In this document: piece by piece, positions 10,301-23,411 of the stretch | Layout of the letters: every line of letters begins with the position of its first letter | How positions within the stretch are numbered: position 1 is the stretch's first letter | DNA from: Marisa cornuarietis | Lineage: Eukaryota; Mollusca; Gastropoda; Architaenioglossa; Ampullariidae | Length of the DNA stretch: 64,000 bases | Assembly (NCBI GenBank): GCA_004794655.1 | Contig: SMMW01000025.1 | Coordinates: forward strand, 4,074,501 to 4,138,500 | Direction: 5' to 3' | Translations under genes and position numbers: made by a program | The notes under the pieces: generated by a model | Database searches by the model: none | Seen by the model: the letters and a program-made list of their open reading frames with translations, nothing else | Told to the model about the DNA's origin: nothing

Positions 10301-12284
10301 TTCTAGGCCGTCATTAGGTTATATTCGAGTATTCCTGAACCAGGTATAGGTATAAAAAAAATCGAATATATTTACGTTTGTCGAATTATTGTGTTTTGCG
10401 ACAGAAATTCACTGGGTTACAAAAATGTCAGCCGATGTTGTTGCAGACGTATCGGAAGTCAAAGTTTTGTGTTTCTAGACCTGTAGATCTTGAGCGTTGC
10501 CCTGTGTTTGATTTCCCTTTCCCATGGCCTGGCCAGGCCAGAGCAAATGTCAGCAAAAAGGACGAGTTATACACCATGTGCATGCAATCACTACCTACAT
10601 AGCCTGGCGTTCTCCGCTGAGAATGCGGTGCCTGCGTTAGCACCAACTCCAACAAAGCTTATAAGCCACAAGTCCGAAAAAGCCATTGTACATTAGTTAC
10701 TATTTTAGTTTTATTTAGCAGATCGATCGTTAGAGAATAATATTTCTTGATATTATTGACACATCTAGGAGAAAAAAAGCCTCAAACACCCCCCTCCCAC
10801 ACGCACACACACACGCGCGCACTTCTCAGAGCTGAGAAATAGAATTGTAAAATAGATACACCTAGGCTGAAATATATAGCTGATTTGTTGGAGTTTTATA
10901 TTATAACAAACGGGCAACATAAATCCATTGCGTGGTCTTTTCCTCAGGTTAGCTTGAGTTTAGAAGACGGCGCTAGGTAGTTTTAGTCGCGACTTCAAGC
11001 CATGTACAGCTAAGGCTGTGGATAAGCTACCGCCTGTCCACAGTTAGACGGGAGCGTTTCCATCACATACCAGTCATTTCCACTCTTGCCGATATTCACT
11101 GTCACATGGTTTCAATTCATTCCACCCAACACATTCCGTGAAACCACTCTACTCAACACACCCATAGCCTACGGTGTTTTGTCATAACGTTTAGTATTCG
11201 ATGACTATTAAGTATGCGTGTGCACGGGGGTTTGAATGTGAAAGGTATTCTTGCCGTTGAAAGTAATTCATCGTCAAGCCTGGCGTTAGGAAGTTATCAA
11301 CTTTAATTTGATAAAGATGTGTTTGGGGTAGGTTGTTTTAACGTTTTTATAACTTATAAGAACTGTTTTGTTAGAGGATATGTTGCGTCTTAGACACTGA
11401 AGATTTTGCAGCTGTTATAAACTGAAAAAAACTTCCCTTGCGATTGCTCATCTTCTTCATTATATTATTAGCCTCTGTAGTGTTCTTACAGTCTGCGTCA
11501 AAGAAATAATTATAATTATAAAGGGACCTTGTGGAACACCGAGCTGGGCCTTTGTACCCTGTTGTGTCAGAATGGGCCATTGTGTCGTGTTGTGTCTTTC
11601 AGCAAAAACAAACGATGTTGATCACAATAAAATTTGGTAGAGTAAATAAAAATAGGATTTTGACAAGGAAATGTTTTAATTACATTTCAGTTTGATCGTG
11701 ATGCGCTTTGTCTGAAATAAAATGTGAAAGCTAGCAAGAACTCTAAATCTGTTTTCAGTCATGCCTAGTGTCCGTTTGCTGAAGGTTAAAGATTTATTAA
11801 AATATCTAAGGAATCTATAATGGGAAAGGCACAAAAAGAGATTTATTATTTAAACTCGTTTGCCTTCTAGTCACATACCATTTTGGTCTTGTTAAAATCT
11901 CTTGGATTTTGTTTTATTTTGAAATCTTATATCTTTCTTGAGTTTCGTTAGGTTTGTTAATGTTGCATGCACCCACTCAAGCCCCCACACACCATTACTT
12001 ACTATCGCATGCACCCACTTTGTATAGTCCTTTCCGCCCCACTTCTTTCAAATACCTTTTTACCCGTTTGTTTCAAATTTCTGCTTGAGCATAGGACACA
12101 AACAGTCGCAAATTTCGCTTCAGACCACCGAAAGGCCCGTTTCCAAAATAAACCGTTAAGCGCGTATTTCTCCTAGGCATTTGTATTTATTTACTTTAAA
12201 AATGTCTTTTTTTGCAGTATCCCTGTGTGCAGGTTTTCATTAAAATCAGTAGATATTGGTCTTTTGTTAGTCAGCTTGCTGCAG
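7392..12284. other. No gene recognised; scattered simple repeats
   Basis: About 4.9 kb without a supportable gene. It holds a CT/TG/AG-rich stretch at about 9541-9620 whose pyrimidine and purine halves could pair, a CA/CG run at about 10797-10822 and many A/T homopolymers. The longest frame (9915-10349, 144 codons, plus strand) has no recognisable domain and no paired splice signals. Confidence 0.5.
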
Positions 12285-12333
12285 TAGCGTGCAGTGGTAC
12301 AGCAATTTAATTTAACGTGATCAGGTTCAATCG
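12285..12333 (+). repeat. tRNA-like relic (possible SINE head)
   Basis: TAGCGTGCAGTGG (12285-12297) resembles a Pol III A box and AGGTTCAATCG (12323-12333) a B box. The start-to-start spacing of 38 is close to that in a tRNA. No cloverleaf can be closed convincingly, so this is more likely the head of an old tRNA-derived SINE than a tRNA gene. Confidence 0.3.
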
Positions 12334-14958
12334 TGTATGAAAGGACTTACGTATTTTGCGTGTTATTTTATTACTAACCGCCATTGTTTATGTTCTTGGA
12401 GTTTTCTTATAACAGAATATTTTGTTACCCTTAGAGTTGGGTGTTTTTGAACATACATCACAGAGGCCAATTATTCGGCACTATGTTGGCTGTTTGTTCT
12501 TTCTGACTGCTGGAGAGAGAGAGAAAGAGGGTTTAAAAAAATCGCTCATGGTTTGGTAACATCATCGTCAGTCTGTAGCAGATAGGCAGCACGTTTTCTC
12601 GTATGATTCTAAACTTGGATCGGGAATCTGGCAAAGTAGGCATCTCTGCGCAAATCCCCTGTTGCCGTTTTGCAAGCCACGGAACTGAAAATGCTACCTG
12701 AATGTTGTGCCTGCTAATCGCACACTTTCTTATCGCTGGAGGGGTGGTCCAAGCCAAACAGGATAACTGAGACTAATGCACAGTTGGAGCATGTTTTACT
12801 GTGACCCACAGCAAGATCCCATAACCATGCTTCAAGCATCTTGGGAGATATTCTTTTTCACAGCTGCTGCTTAAGTACTGCGAAATTAAGGGACACTGAA
12901 GGGAGCAGTTAACAGCACATAAAACCTGGCAGTCGTGCCTTTGCTGTACTTACATTGTTGAACCCATTAGTAGGTAAAAGCTGGTTGTCACATACTTTAC
13001 AATTATATCTTATATGGAAGTGCTTTTTTTAACTTCACCTGCATAAAAATACACAGACACTGGTAAAACCAGAGGATCGGTCTGAAAGTGCTTTGTAAGA
13101 GATTGAAGAAATATAAAGATTTATTTTAATTCATTGGTCAGTATAGGATTTCTGTTCATGTAAACTCTTGCTACAATGGTCGTCAAAAGCTCAACCTTGA
13201 GCAGACCAGGAAGGTATTCCTTCAGTTCTGAAATAAACCAGACTCTTCTTTGACCCTTTGACTCGATAGTTCGACTCACTATACCTGGCAGCGGCTGCTG
13301 CTTACGACATCAAATCTAAGGTTAATAGGATGGCGCGGTTGTCAAGAATTCGCAGACATCGTATAATGCCCGCTAGACTGAAACTAGTCCCGCTTTGGTC
13401 GGAAAAGTAAAATTGATGGAGTAGAAAAGTGTGTTTTTTTTTAAATAAGATGTTTTATGGTTTTACGTTAGAGACATCAAGATGAAAGTTAGATTCGTGT
13501 CTGTTCAACAACTGCTTCTCTGCGGCCATCTTGGCAGAATGCACTGAAGGCTTATCCTTGTCTTCAGCTTAGTCCAGTCCTGACATTCTTAGCCTTCCAA
13601 TGTTTCTTGTTTTAAGCACATTGTCTGACTCGAGCAAGTGTCGGATTTCACCTCAGCTAAGCTTTAGTGGGTTAGTAGTCAAGGGAACCAAAGATATTGT
13701 TGCCGTTGATGCATAAATTCCCCCCCACCCCAAGTCAGCGTAGAAGGTAAAAATAATAATAAAGTCTTAGCATGGCCCAGACCAGCGGGCTGACAGCGGA
13801 CTAAGCATAAATCGATATATAAGTGATTGCTGGCTAGACATTTGAGTCATGATACCAACAAACAAGTCTTATCCTCTTTGTCTGACAGACTGTCATTCCT
13901 GTCTCGCTCTTTATGCGGAAGATATCTTCATGGTAGGCGTACGTATTGCACAGACGACGTCTTGTCTCAAGGAAGAGAGAATCTCGCATTAGTTATCTCG
14001 GGACCACAGTCTTTTTTCTTTAAGCGCCATGTTGTAATCATTTGCAATAATTTCCTATGCGATATTTACCCAGAACCTTCGACGTTTTGGCGAAATACAT
14101 TTTTCTTAGATGTTGTTCACTGTTGTAGCGATGAATGACAGCTCGACACCTATAGAAGCGGTTTAACTAAGAAATCGTAATTGCACTGTCATGATAAACA
14201 CCTGTCGTTGACAGAATAATTATTATGCTGACGTAGCCACCTTCAAGTGCAAAATCTTAATTTTAGATCATCGACTGCTTCCAGTTCCATGTGTTGGGTA
14301 CAAACAGTAGGTGAAATATGTCGTTAAATAATATTTTGCTGAATCATACTTTTTGGGTTAAGCGATTACCATGTTCAGATTTCAGCTCACTTATCAATTC
14401 TTGATTGCTTGTTTAATATTTTTAGTGATAGTTGTTTAGAATAAAGTATGCATTTATGCCTTTTGAGGGAGTGAAACTGTTTGAGTTGTTAACTTCCAGG
14501 AGGCCTGTTCATGAAACACCTGTGCGTTACAGATTTAGCAATATGATATAGTGCTTCCTTGCAAGTGATCTCGTGAGTAGTGTTTACTTCACTGCTCGCC
14601 GTTTCACTTTTTCAAAATAGTTTTGGAGAAGGAAAGTGAGCAATCTTGTGCCGAACCTTAGATGTTCTTAAATTCATAAAAAATGCTATACGTGCCGATA
14701 TTTTGTTATGGAAGGATGCATGTTGTACCACTGATCTGAGAGTAGAAACATGTTGACCAGGTTTACTTTAAATATTTTTAATGCTTCTGTTCAATATTTT
14801 ACAATATTACAAAGCTCTTGAAATGAGAAGAACTGTTAAAAAAAAACCCTACCTTCTTCGTCCGTAAAAGTGATGGGAGTAGAGCAGTGTATTTAACAAG
14901 GAATACCCGTGAAGGCTCAGGTCGTTCTATGACGTGCTTAAGTGCATGACAGTTTGCC
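12334..14958. other. No gene recognised
   Basis: AT-leaning anonymous sequence. A short AG run lies at about 12512-12526. Frames up to about 100 codons are present without motifs or splice context. Confidence 0.55.
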
Positions 14959-14959
14959 A

Positions 14960-15268
14960 TGGAGGTAGTAGATATTACTGTAACATGCATGTATGCTAGG
15001 GGATGCTATGTCTGTGTTCATGTGGTGGTAGGTATTGGTGTAACATGTCACATGTATGCTAGACATGTCTGTGTTTATGTGGTGATAGGTATTGGTGTAA
15101 CCTGTCACATGTATGCTAGGGGATGCTATGTCTGTGTTCATGTGGTGGTAGGTATTGGTGTAACATGTCACATGTATGCTAGATATGTCTGTGTTCATGT
15201 GGTGGTAGGTATTAGTGTAACCTGTCACATGTATGCTAGGTGATGATATGTCTGTGTTCATGTGCACA
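14960..15268. repeat. Minisatellite, alternating 57/63-bp units (120-bp higher-order repeat)
   Basis: The motif ATGTCTGTG begins at 15008, 15065, 15128, 15185 and 15248, giving spacings of 57, 63, 57 and 63. The true repeat is thus a 120-bp dimer. Bases 15001-15060 and 15121-15180 are identical, showing recent duplication of the dimer. The short units lack a GGATGC insertion. Both unit lengths are multiples of three and no stop falls in one frame of each strand. The plus strand therefore reads a Val/Gly/Cys-rich repeat from ATG 14959 to a stop at 15241, and the minus strand an Asn-Thr-His-rich repeat (MNTD... units). I see no splice or family evidence that either is expressed. Confidence 0.93.
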
Positions 15269-15787
15269 TTGCGGCTTTCACAGTGTCATGCACTGGTTGT
15301 AGGGAGCACCACCACGACACAGCAGGGAGTGAGACGTCAAGTACCCAGACGGGTCTGCAAATCTCATTTGTGCGTCAGACGCGCAGATTAGGCTTTCAGA
15401 CCGGTTATATTACACCTTCCTGGTATGTCTTTGTTTTTCCGCTTTTATGTGCCCACAGCTGTGCACAGGCAGTCTCAGCAAAGTTCTGTGATCTCGCGTT
15501 TTTCCCTGTCTTTAGATTTTATCTTTTCTTGGAAGCAGTAAAAGTTATAAGCTGCTTAATTAGTTGTCTGGGTGTCCTGCTCAGCAAATTAATTCTTCTG
15601 AAGACTAGACGAGAAGGTAAATGATGCACATAAAAAGGAGATGCTTTAATTGTAGCAATACAGCGAACATTTTGAAGTAAACTTTATGTTTGATGGTATG
15701 GGTAGAGAGGGGACTGATGAAAAGATTCTTCCGCCAGGTCCGAGTTCGGTTAGAAACAGTCAGTTAATTGATGTTACAAAATAGTTA

Positions 15788-15789
<2 letters not shown>
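15269..15789. other. No gene recognised; hydrophobic open frame
   Basis: Downstream of the minisatellite a plus-strand frame of 120 codons (15262-15624) ends in a hydrophobic, membrane-like stretch and a short basic tail. It resembles no family I know, and it begins within the repeat's edge. It is probably chance. Confidence 0.3.

Positions 15790-15819
<30 letters not shown>
15790..15819. repeat. (TG)15 microsatellite
   Basis: A perfect TG run of about 15 copies. Confidence 0.95.
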
Positions 15820-15821
<2 letters not shown>

Positions 15822-18800
15822 GAGATCATTATCATCAGACTGCGTCGATTTAATGAGAATAATTTGTGTATGGCACTATGGAGGCCGGGATGGAGTACGG
15901 TATCATTATGTGGGTGCTGGTTATTGTGACAGTTGAGAGGAGCTGGCTGGAGCAGGGAAATAATGCAGACGATGGAAGTGGAACCCCCTGTGAGTGTACT
16001 GCCGGCCGTCCCTCAGGTCGTAACGTTTCTGTTTCTTGGGGGAATGCGTAAGTGCTGCATTAGCTACCGCCTTATTTAAAAAAAATAAATAATTAAATTA
16101 TAGGCTAATCGAAGGAGTCGATTAAACAGAACTGTAGTACCAGGTTTTCTTAGACAGACACATGCATACATACCTCTACATTGGTATGCGTGTATTGTGA
16201 TTACAATGATAGTAAGGATGATAGGAGAATGATGAAAAGCTTTTGCGTACAAGGCATTAAGCACTTCACACCATTTCGAACCCATGATGCAGTCTCTTGC
16301 CGACAGGGTGACTACCCACTTCTCTCACAGTCCTGCTTGTTTGCTGAACTGCTTCAGTAGCACTACCAGGGACCGCACTGCTTCCATTCCCACCAGCCAC
16401 GGCCGCTGTCTGGCAGGCCGCCCTTCTGCTTCTTCACGCTTACTTATTTTCAACATCATTACATGCAGGCATGGTGCCTTCATACTCATCAGATATTGAC
16501 CGCCTTATAACGCATCGACCGTATTCCTACCAAAAATTAAAAAGAGGAGGGAAACTACAACGCCAGTCAATGGTTTAGACGTAATATTGCATGAAGGAGA
16601 GGACCGGAGAAATATGATTTCCCGTTCATCGCTGTACTGTCATTTATCAATCAATAATACGTGCCCATCTTTATGACCACATGGACATTTTCAGTCAATT
16701 TTAGAAAAATGTGATGCCCCGCTTGTTGCAAACGACACATTTGAATGTTACTGAAAAATTGTTTCACTTTCTTTATGAGAGAGTAGTAGTGTTGAAAGGA
16801 AACAAAAAGTTTGAAGTTTGATCAGATGGAAAAGATGGACGTGAAATATCTGATGTTAAAACGAAGATAGGGATCTACAATGAAAAAGAGTAACGAGCGT
16901 GGGGCTTGCGTTGAAGGAGGAGTCTTGTGTAGGAGGGGGGACGGAGAGGGCGCGGCCAATGTAGGAACGACATTTACAGGAAAAAGCAAGCAGATCGATG
17001 CACAACGAGATGGTCCGTTTGGAAGGTGACTGATAATATGTGAGAGTTGATGTTCAGGCTGCTGGCTACTCATTGCTGAATATTAATCTAACATTTCCCG
17101 CGCTGTTTCTTGTTGGTGTTATCGACTAGCCGCTGCTTGTCCCATTCCCTCCTCCGTGAAGGTAATCTGTCAGACATCCCTTCTGGCACCTTCCTTTTGC
17201 CACATTACACCTTCCTTCTTCCCACGTCCGAGAAAAAGAATAATTTTTACTTTTAGTTACACTATCTGCTTGTCTCCCCAGTACATCCATATGAGACTGA
17301 GATCAGCTGTATTCTGCATTAAGCGAGAAACTTCTAGACTTCAACCTGTCCGCACATTCCCTCGAGCCCTCCCATGTTTTCTCCCCCCCCCACCCCAACA
17401 ACTCCCCCTTACCACTGCCACGCAGTCCTCATAAATCAGCGGAAAATGAGACAGCATTACTGGCGGGTTAAACGTTGATAGGTTTACGGGCAAAATGCAA
17501 AGTCCTCGGGCGTCTGGGCCAGATGGCTGTCATAGCTGTGAACCAGAAGCACAACCGAAGGCGAGAAAATATGACAAAGATATTCTGGCAGTGGTTAGGA
17601 CCGCGGTGGTTAATGAGACTTGTAAAGCCCTGTTAAAATGGTTGCTCGGTGTCTGCTACTTTGCTGGATTTGAAAGCGATTCGATCAAATCAGATTGGCC
17701 GCAATACTGTCAGGAAGTCGGCGAAGTAGAGCTACGCAGAAATGGACCTAAAAGACGGAGAGAATGAAAAAGATGACAAACGGGAAAGGGAATGGAAGAA
17801 CGGAGACTTGGAGATAGGGAAGTAAAAGGGAGATGGAAAGGAGGTGGAATGGTTGAGGGGGGAGGGTGAAACTGGCCTGTTTCCAGGCGTTGGTTTCCAC
17901 GGAAACGTTTGCTGCATGCAGCAGTTCGCTAACCCAGTGGTGCGTTCGCACGATCCACATCATCAGACCTGGCCATTAAGAAAGTGTGCCGGACATTCAT
18001 AAATGGCTTCTCATTTTGTTCCCACAGTTTGCTCTTCATTGCACCTGTCAGAACAGGTGGGGAGCATGTGGACACGTGACTGGCCGGCACGTTTCGAGAT
18101 TACCAGGCTTGACTCCGGCTTGTGCGCTTTGATCTTGTTTGAGGAACTAATACTAGCTTTGTCTATGCCGACATCTTCATTGAGACAGCAATTTTCTGAC
18201 ACAACACACTGCGCAGTGTTGCAGCCATCTTGTACTTCCTTGATAGCACCAAACACTTCCCTGGCCTTTGGCTCCGGTCGCTTGTCTGCATGTTGCTTCA
18301 CAAAACACCTTCACGTCTTTCTGTGCTTCGTCTTTATGGAAAGCACAGAGGAGATTTGGCTTCCGCCCTGTTGCCAGATAACTATCTCTGGACTTCATTT
18401 GATCTTTCGATTCCTGCGCCATCATTATCTTTGGCAGGAGAGGCCTAAAAATGTTGTTCAGATCAGGGCTCAGCCTTTCTGCTGTTTTTTTTTTCACTGG
18501 AGACTAAAGAAAGGCCGCAAAATTTAATCTCGGGATTGCGACGTCCCAGGGATACCAATAAAAAAACGTGGTGGGGCAGGCTGTAGTATTTATGACCGGA
18601 GAAACCGCGTCTACTGAAAAACTGTGATAGTCGTTTTGTCATGGATGGATTTTTTTTTATAAGGGCTAGCGTTGATTTTGCTCACCGCGCGAAATCATCG
18701 CGCATTATAAAAATATTAAGCTTGCAAATATGAAGAGAAATTAATGTAGAAAGTTTTATATAAACTCGAAAAGAAAGAATAAACGTAAGTTTATTTCGGT

Positions 18801-19427
18801 AGGCAACAATTGTTTGTGTCTAGAATGACAAATATTTTTTCAACAAGCATGAAGATTGCTAACGTTTTCGTTCTGTAGAACGTGCTGATCAGACATAGTG
18901 GGGTTTATCTGTTCATAGAGGGACTGAAACATTTTATCTATATTTTGTCGATCATTCCTAGCATAATTATAATGTTTTTAGGAGCAAAGTATATTGTCTA
19001 AGATACAGTTATTCAAATCAGATTTGATCATACGGTTATGCTGGGGCTATTTTACTTCAGAACGTCTTAAAATATTAAATTTGTGTGGATGTGTGCGCGC
19101 ATGCATTTGTGTATGTGTACATGCTGGAAAGGAAGACAGTTCCGACCGAAAAAAAGTGTATTTTTGCCCCGCAGATCCAAATGAAGTTTCTTCCGCATTT
19201 AAAAGACAAGGACAAATAAAAAAGTGAAGAAAAAAATTCTTCCGAGACAAGATGAGTTCAAGTTTTGATCAAATTAGCGTATACTTTTTCTCCTTTTATT
19301 TTGTTTTTGCCCTCGTGAATCATGTGCGCACTTGCTCGTTCGCTGCACGTGTGAGGAATCCAACATGGCGCCCAATGGCAAGAAATGCTGAAGGCACGCT
19401 GTAAAAAGCGAAAGGACCAGTGGAGTA
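15820..19427. other. No gene recognised; purine tract and multi-frame open block
   Basis: No supportable gene. The plus strand is almost all purine over about 17768-17868, a possible triplex-forming tract. Between about 18003 and 18527 one plus-strand frame (174 codons) and two minus-strand frames (96 and 106 codons) are open together. One minus frame has a Cys/His spacing loosely like a B-box zinc finger, but the spacing is wrong and it breaks down at once, so I do not call a gene or pseudogene. Confidence 0.4.
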
Positions 19428-19446
19428 GTGTGTGTGTGTGTGTGTG
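19428..19446. repeat. (GT)n microsatellite
   Basis: A perfect GT run of about 9 copies running into a G-run. Confidence 0.9.
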
Positions 19447-19589
19447 GGGGTCTGGAGAGTCATATGCAGGTTTTGCGAAAACGAAAACATACATCTTCAC
19501 TGGATGCAGTTAGCGCGCCCGCCAATTTATCGCCTATTCTGCCGCAGTGAAAGAGCCTTGTTCATACTACAAGTTTTCACCCTTTCTTT

Positions 19590-19619
19590 GGGGACCGTGG
19601 GGAGGTGGGGAGGAATGGG
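19590..19619 (+). other. G-quadruplex motif
   Basis: Four runs of at least three G with loops of about 4 to 6 bases on the plus strand, followed by GGTGG repeats to about 19653. Confidence 0.65.
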
Positions 19620-20428
19620 ATTTGACAGAGGAAGGGGTGGTGGTGGTGAGGTGAGTGGCAGCACAAGAGAACGAGAGAAGAAAAAACTGGAGCATGCGAG
19701 AAGTATACAGGAGTTCGTAAACAAGACTGCAGGTACGCAGACATCGTTTGGTACTAGTGAGTAACACCGAGGTAGGCGGGTGGGCTGCGCCCTAATTTGT
19801 TAGGCCAGGTGCCTGGTGGAAGAAAAGACTGGTGCATTTTCTAGGATGTCGACCTGGTTGAGGGCCACAGATAAAATCTGCCCGGAGAGTATCTGCCAAA
19901 GAGGGACGAATGTGGCGAGAATGTTACTCTGCCCTAAGGCTATACCTGTCGAGCATCGCGGCTCCTCTAGTCTCTGAACCCGTCCACCTTCACGGCGTTG
20001 GTCGCTGCGCGCAACAGTTTACCTTCAGCAGCGCTTCTGCCAATCGGCGCACGGACTTGACAGAAAGGGTCTGTAGTGTTTGAGAAATTCGGCTTCCTTA
20101 CGATGGTAATTGCCCATTCTGAGTGGTGTATGTGTTTTTGTTTGATTGGTTGGGCTGGTTTGGATGAGTGGTTGATGGCTGTAAAAAAAATAGGCATGAA
20201 TTCCTTCTAGGAAACGCACACTATTACTACCGGTCTGATGCAGTTCTCTGCCTCACATGTTATAAAGTGGGAAATGAAAAGCTGCACATCTGCCCCGTGG
20301 TCACATCTTCTCGTTTATGGTTCGCCCAAGAAGACTGCAACCTCCATTCTGAAAGATGAAGCACAAGCATCACAACGTAAGGAGAAAGACCATGTGACTA
20401 ATTTCCTTTCCTACCCTCCTTTGCTCAG
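19620..20428. other. No gene recognised
   Basis: Anonymous sequence of ordinary composition. It ends in a long pyrimidine tract that forms the acceptor of the candidate exon beginning at 20429. Confidence 0.5.
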
Positions 20429-20569
20429 CACCGCCACTTTTCATCTGATTATACCGTGTGGCTCCACACCGAGAAGTGGCCTAATTTTGGAACCCATCTT
20501 TTAAAAAAAAGAAAAAGCCTAGATCCCATGGCTCTTGCTCATTCGATCAATTTCTGCTGCAAGCCATAA
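20429..20569 (+). CDS. Candidate terminal coding exon, unidentified
   Basis: A roughly 30-base pyrimidine-rich tract ends in TGCTCAG at 20428. From the next base a frame stays open for 46 codons to TAA at 20567-20569. The peptide opens HRHFSSDYTVWLHTEKW and has a basic KKRK stretch in its middle. I do not recognise a domain. The acceptor is strong; no donor or upstream exon was identified. It would have to be a last exon. Confidence 0.15.
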   Translation, partial: HRHFSSDYTVWLHTEKWPNFGTHLLKKRKSLDPMALAHSINFCCKP

Positions 20570-20702
20570 CTTCTGCATGGGTTACAATTCATCACCGCTG
20601 GCAACGCATTGCAGGGCTAGAGTCTAGTAGAGGACTTGAAAGGGCAGCCGCCTGGTCTGTCAGCACAAATGAAGCTTAGTACGATTGGGCGCAACGGAGG
20701 TG

Positions 20703-20770
20703 TGGCTCAGCGCATCACAGGATGCGAAGGGTGATAGTGCGCGGGCTAGAAAGAATGTTGGTTCGATTGA
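20703..20770 (+). repeat. tRNA-like sequence with A and B boxes (SINE head or tRNA relic)
   Basis: TGGCTCAGCGCA (20703-20714) matches the Pol III A-box consensus and GGTTCGATTGA (20760-20770) the B box, 57 bases apart. An A-rich stretch follows directly (20771-20790). The stem arms expected of a functional tRNA do not pair well. It is best read as a truncated tRNA-derived SINE or a tRNA pseudogene. Confidence 0.5.
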
Positions 20771-23411
20771 AAAATAAAAATAGTAGAAAGTTTAGCGTCT
20801 TTGTCTTACGCTCTCTGGAAGATACCTAGTTGTTCGCCATTGGTGTGGCGGGGCTGTAGAAGAAGAGAGGCTGGGAAGGTCAAGGACACGGCGCGTGGGG
20901 CCACAGAGATGCACATTCCGCTCCCACCCGAAGTGGTGAAAAACAGGGTAGGTAGAGATCTCAGAGAGCGAGCTTACGTTTACCCAGTGTAGTTTTCGCG
21001 CACACCCTTGTCCCCTCCCCCCCTCCAAATCCCTTTTTCCTTTTCCTCTCTTCCACCCCCACCCAATCTCCACTTCATCTCGCTATTCTTTACCATCTCC
21101 TGCCATATGCCTTTTGTTTGAGTGTGCGCTGATACGCACTTGTGTTTCCTATTATGTATCATTTCCTGTTTAAGGGACTGCAACTCTTTATAGCGTCTCT
21201 GCTGTCTTCCGGGCACATTGGAATATAGAGGGGAGTAGCTGCGTAGTCCCAGCCAGGTTCGCCGCAGAGCTAGACTTCTCAAGTCACGTGATTGGGGCAT
21301 GTACTAGTGTTAGGAGTGAAAGCCGTGACCGACGAGCGAAGAAGCTGAAGTCGTTGGTGATGAGGTTCGCTCAACTCGTAACGCCCCGCTTAAAAGGCTT
21401 ACCATCGTTCTTGTGTCTGTGGGATACAGTCGGCAGAATGAAGTGTAGTGACACAGTGAGTGGTGGATGGCAATAGTAGAAAAGAACTACAGCGCAGTGT
21501 GACGGTGTGTCCAAACTTTCCTTCTCCACTACACTCACGCAAGAACGCACACACACACACACATGCACGCGCCGTAACTAAGACGCTAGGGGGTTGAGAG
21601 GTGTACTGTTTCGGATATGATCGTACTCCTTCCTTAGCCACCATGGAGCTGGGACTGTTCCCAGACACGCATATGCTGCTCAGTAAGAAAATGTGTATCT
21701 AGCTTTGGGTAGTAAGCAGTATTGGTGAACTGCGACAAAGAGCGCCACGGTAAGCTTGGAAACGTCGAGAAGGTGTTGAGACACGGTTAAAATGTGGAGG
21801 TAGGGATTGGTGGAGATGCTTTTAGTGCTTGCGTGCTCAGAAGGTTGCCTTGCGTTTTCTCTTTCTCCTTGTGCGAAGAAATGTAGCTTAAAAGTTGTAA
21901 GGAGCTCATTGTGGAAACATGACGTGCCAGTTAACTCAATTACTTGACTGGAAATTTCCGACGTGTGTTTAATGACCTGTTTCCTGTCCCTTTCGTGAAG
22001 CATTTATGGAGAATTGAAGCGAAGAAAGAAAGCTCTAATATTTTTGACTTTTGTCGAAACGGTGTGAGCTGTTGACACGAAACAAAATTGCAGTGGACAG
22101 CATTTGTTCAAAACGCGTACCTCGAAGTTAGATAATGTCATTGAAAGTTTGCGCCTGTGGGTGAAAAAAAGTCCTTCTGCAAAGAGTAATTGGCTACAAT
22201 GCTGTCGGCAGGTCTTTTTGTTCTGCCATTGGTGCCAATGCAGACAAAGCGGAAGAAGCTGCCTTCCTGTAAACCCATATGCGTTCTACAGAGCGCAACT
22301 TTTTTCTGAAATGGACTTCTTTCTGCGTGCTCAGATAAATCTGTTCATACCCTGTTTCCTGTTTCTGTCTTCGGCGCGAGAAGTCCATGAAAACCTCCTT
22401 CTCAGCTGCTCCTACTTTCACACCTGAGTTTTTCTAAGAGAGTGTAGGATTAGCGGTGAAGGAGATTAGCACCTCGTATAGAGGTGCTCATGGGTTTCCC
22501 AGGGAGCGGCAGTCTGCCAGCCTCTTATCGGGGCGTGATCGGCGGATGTGGCTGTTTGACGCTGGTGGAGATAAGTCATTTCGGCGCTGGAACTGCAAGC
22601 AGTTGGCACTTTTTTTTACAAGTATTTGAAATGAAGGATTTTTTGCAAAGGGTGCAAAGATCAGAAGATTATCTCAGGACTGAAAAACCTTAGAAAATGG
22701 AATCAGTTTCGTGGAAGCTGATGCTGAAAGAGTCGAGGCAAACAAGTCAAACGAAAAATCAGACATACGGTCCTGCTCGTATCCCGCTCTTCCAAAAATG
22801 TTATCAGAAGCCAATGTGACGGAGACAGTGGAGTGAAAAGCTAATATAACGTGTGTGATGAATGTATTGCACTTTACATATCCCTTCCCTCCCTCGGGTG
22901 TTGCTTTTTTATAGCTTGCAAGTTTTTTTGGGACACGCACGCACAGACACAAGCACACACACAAAGAACGAACGAGAGAGAAAGAGGTATAGTTTTTGCA
23001 TATGTACTCCTTTTTTCGTTCATAGCTCTTTAAAACTGAAAAATTAAAAAAATAAACAAAAACAGAAAAATAGATATTTACAACTTTACAGGTGGAATAA
23101 TTGAGCAACTAAGGGTGGGGAATGGAGAGAGCGTCAGAGACGGAAAGAGAAAAATGTTCGGTCTCCAGCTGACTTTAGTAAACAACCAGAAAAATCGCAG
23201 ATTTTGCAAGTGAACGATACATTTGTACATAAGATGGCAGGCAGAGGAATGGATGTTGAAACAAGATTAGACCGCTGTGACAAGAGTGGAAGGGAACAGT
23301 AGACAATGACAGGTGAAGCACATAAGAACGCTGAATGAGCTACCACCACGGTATCTAGTATAACCCATCAGAAGCTGAATTTACAGCGACCCACCTGTGA
23401 GTGACATTGAT
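20771..23411. other. No gene recognised
   Basis: Several frames near 100 codons occur on either strand without motifs. A CA run lies at about 21549-21562 and a CA/GA-rich stretch at about 22938-22986. The C-rich tract at about 21009-21062 complements a G-rich minus strand. Confidence 0.5.

Noticed and set aside
18177..18497. Minus-strand Cys/His pattern resembling a TRIM B-box
   Set aside because: The spacing between the first His and next Cys is too long for a B-box, later ligands are missing, and the block is open in several frames at once.
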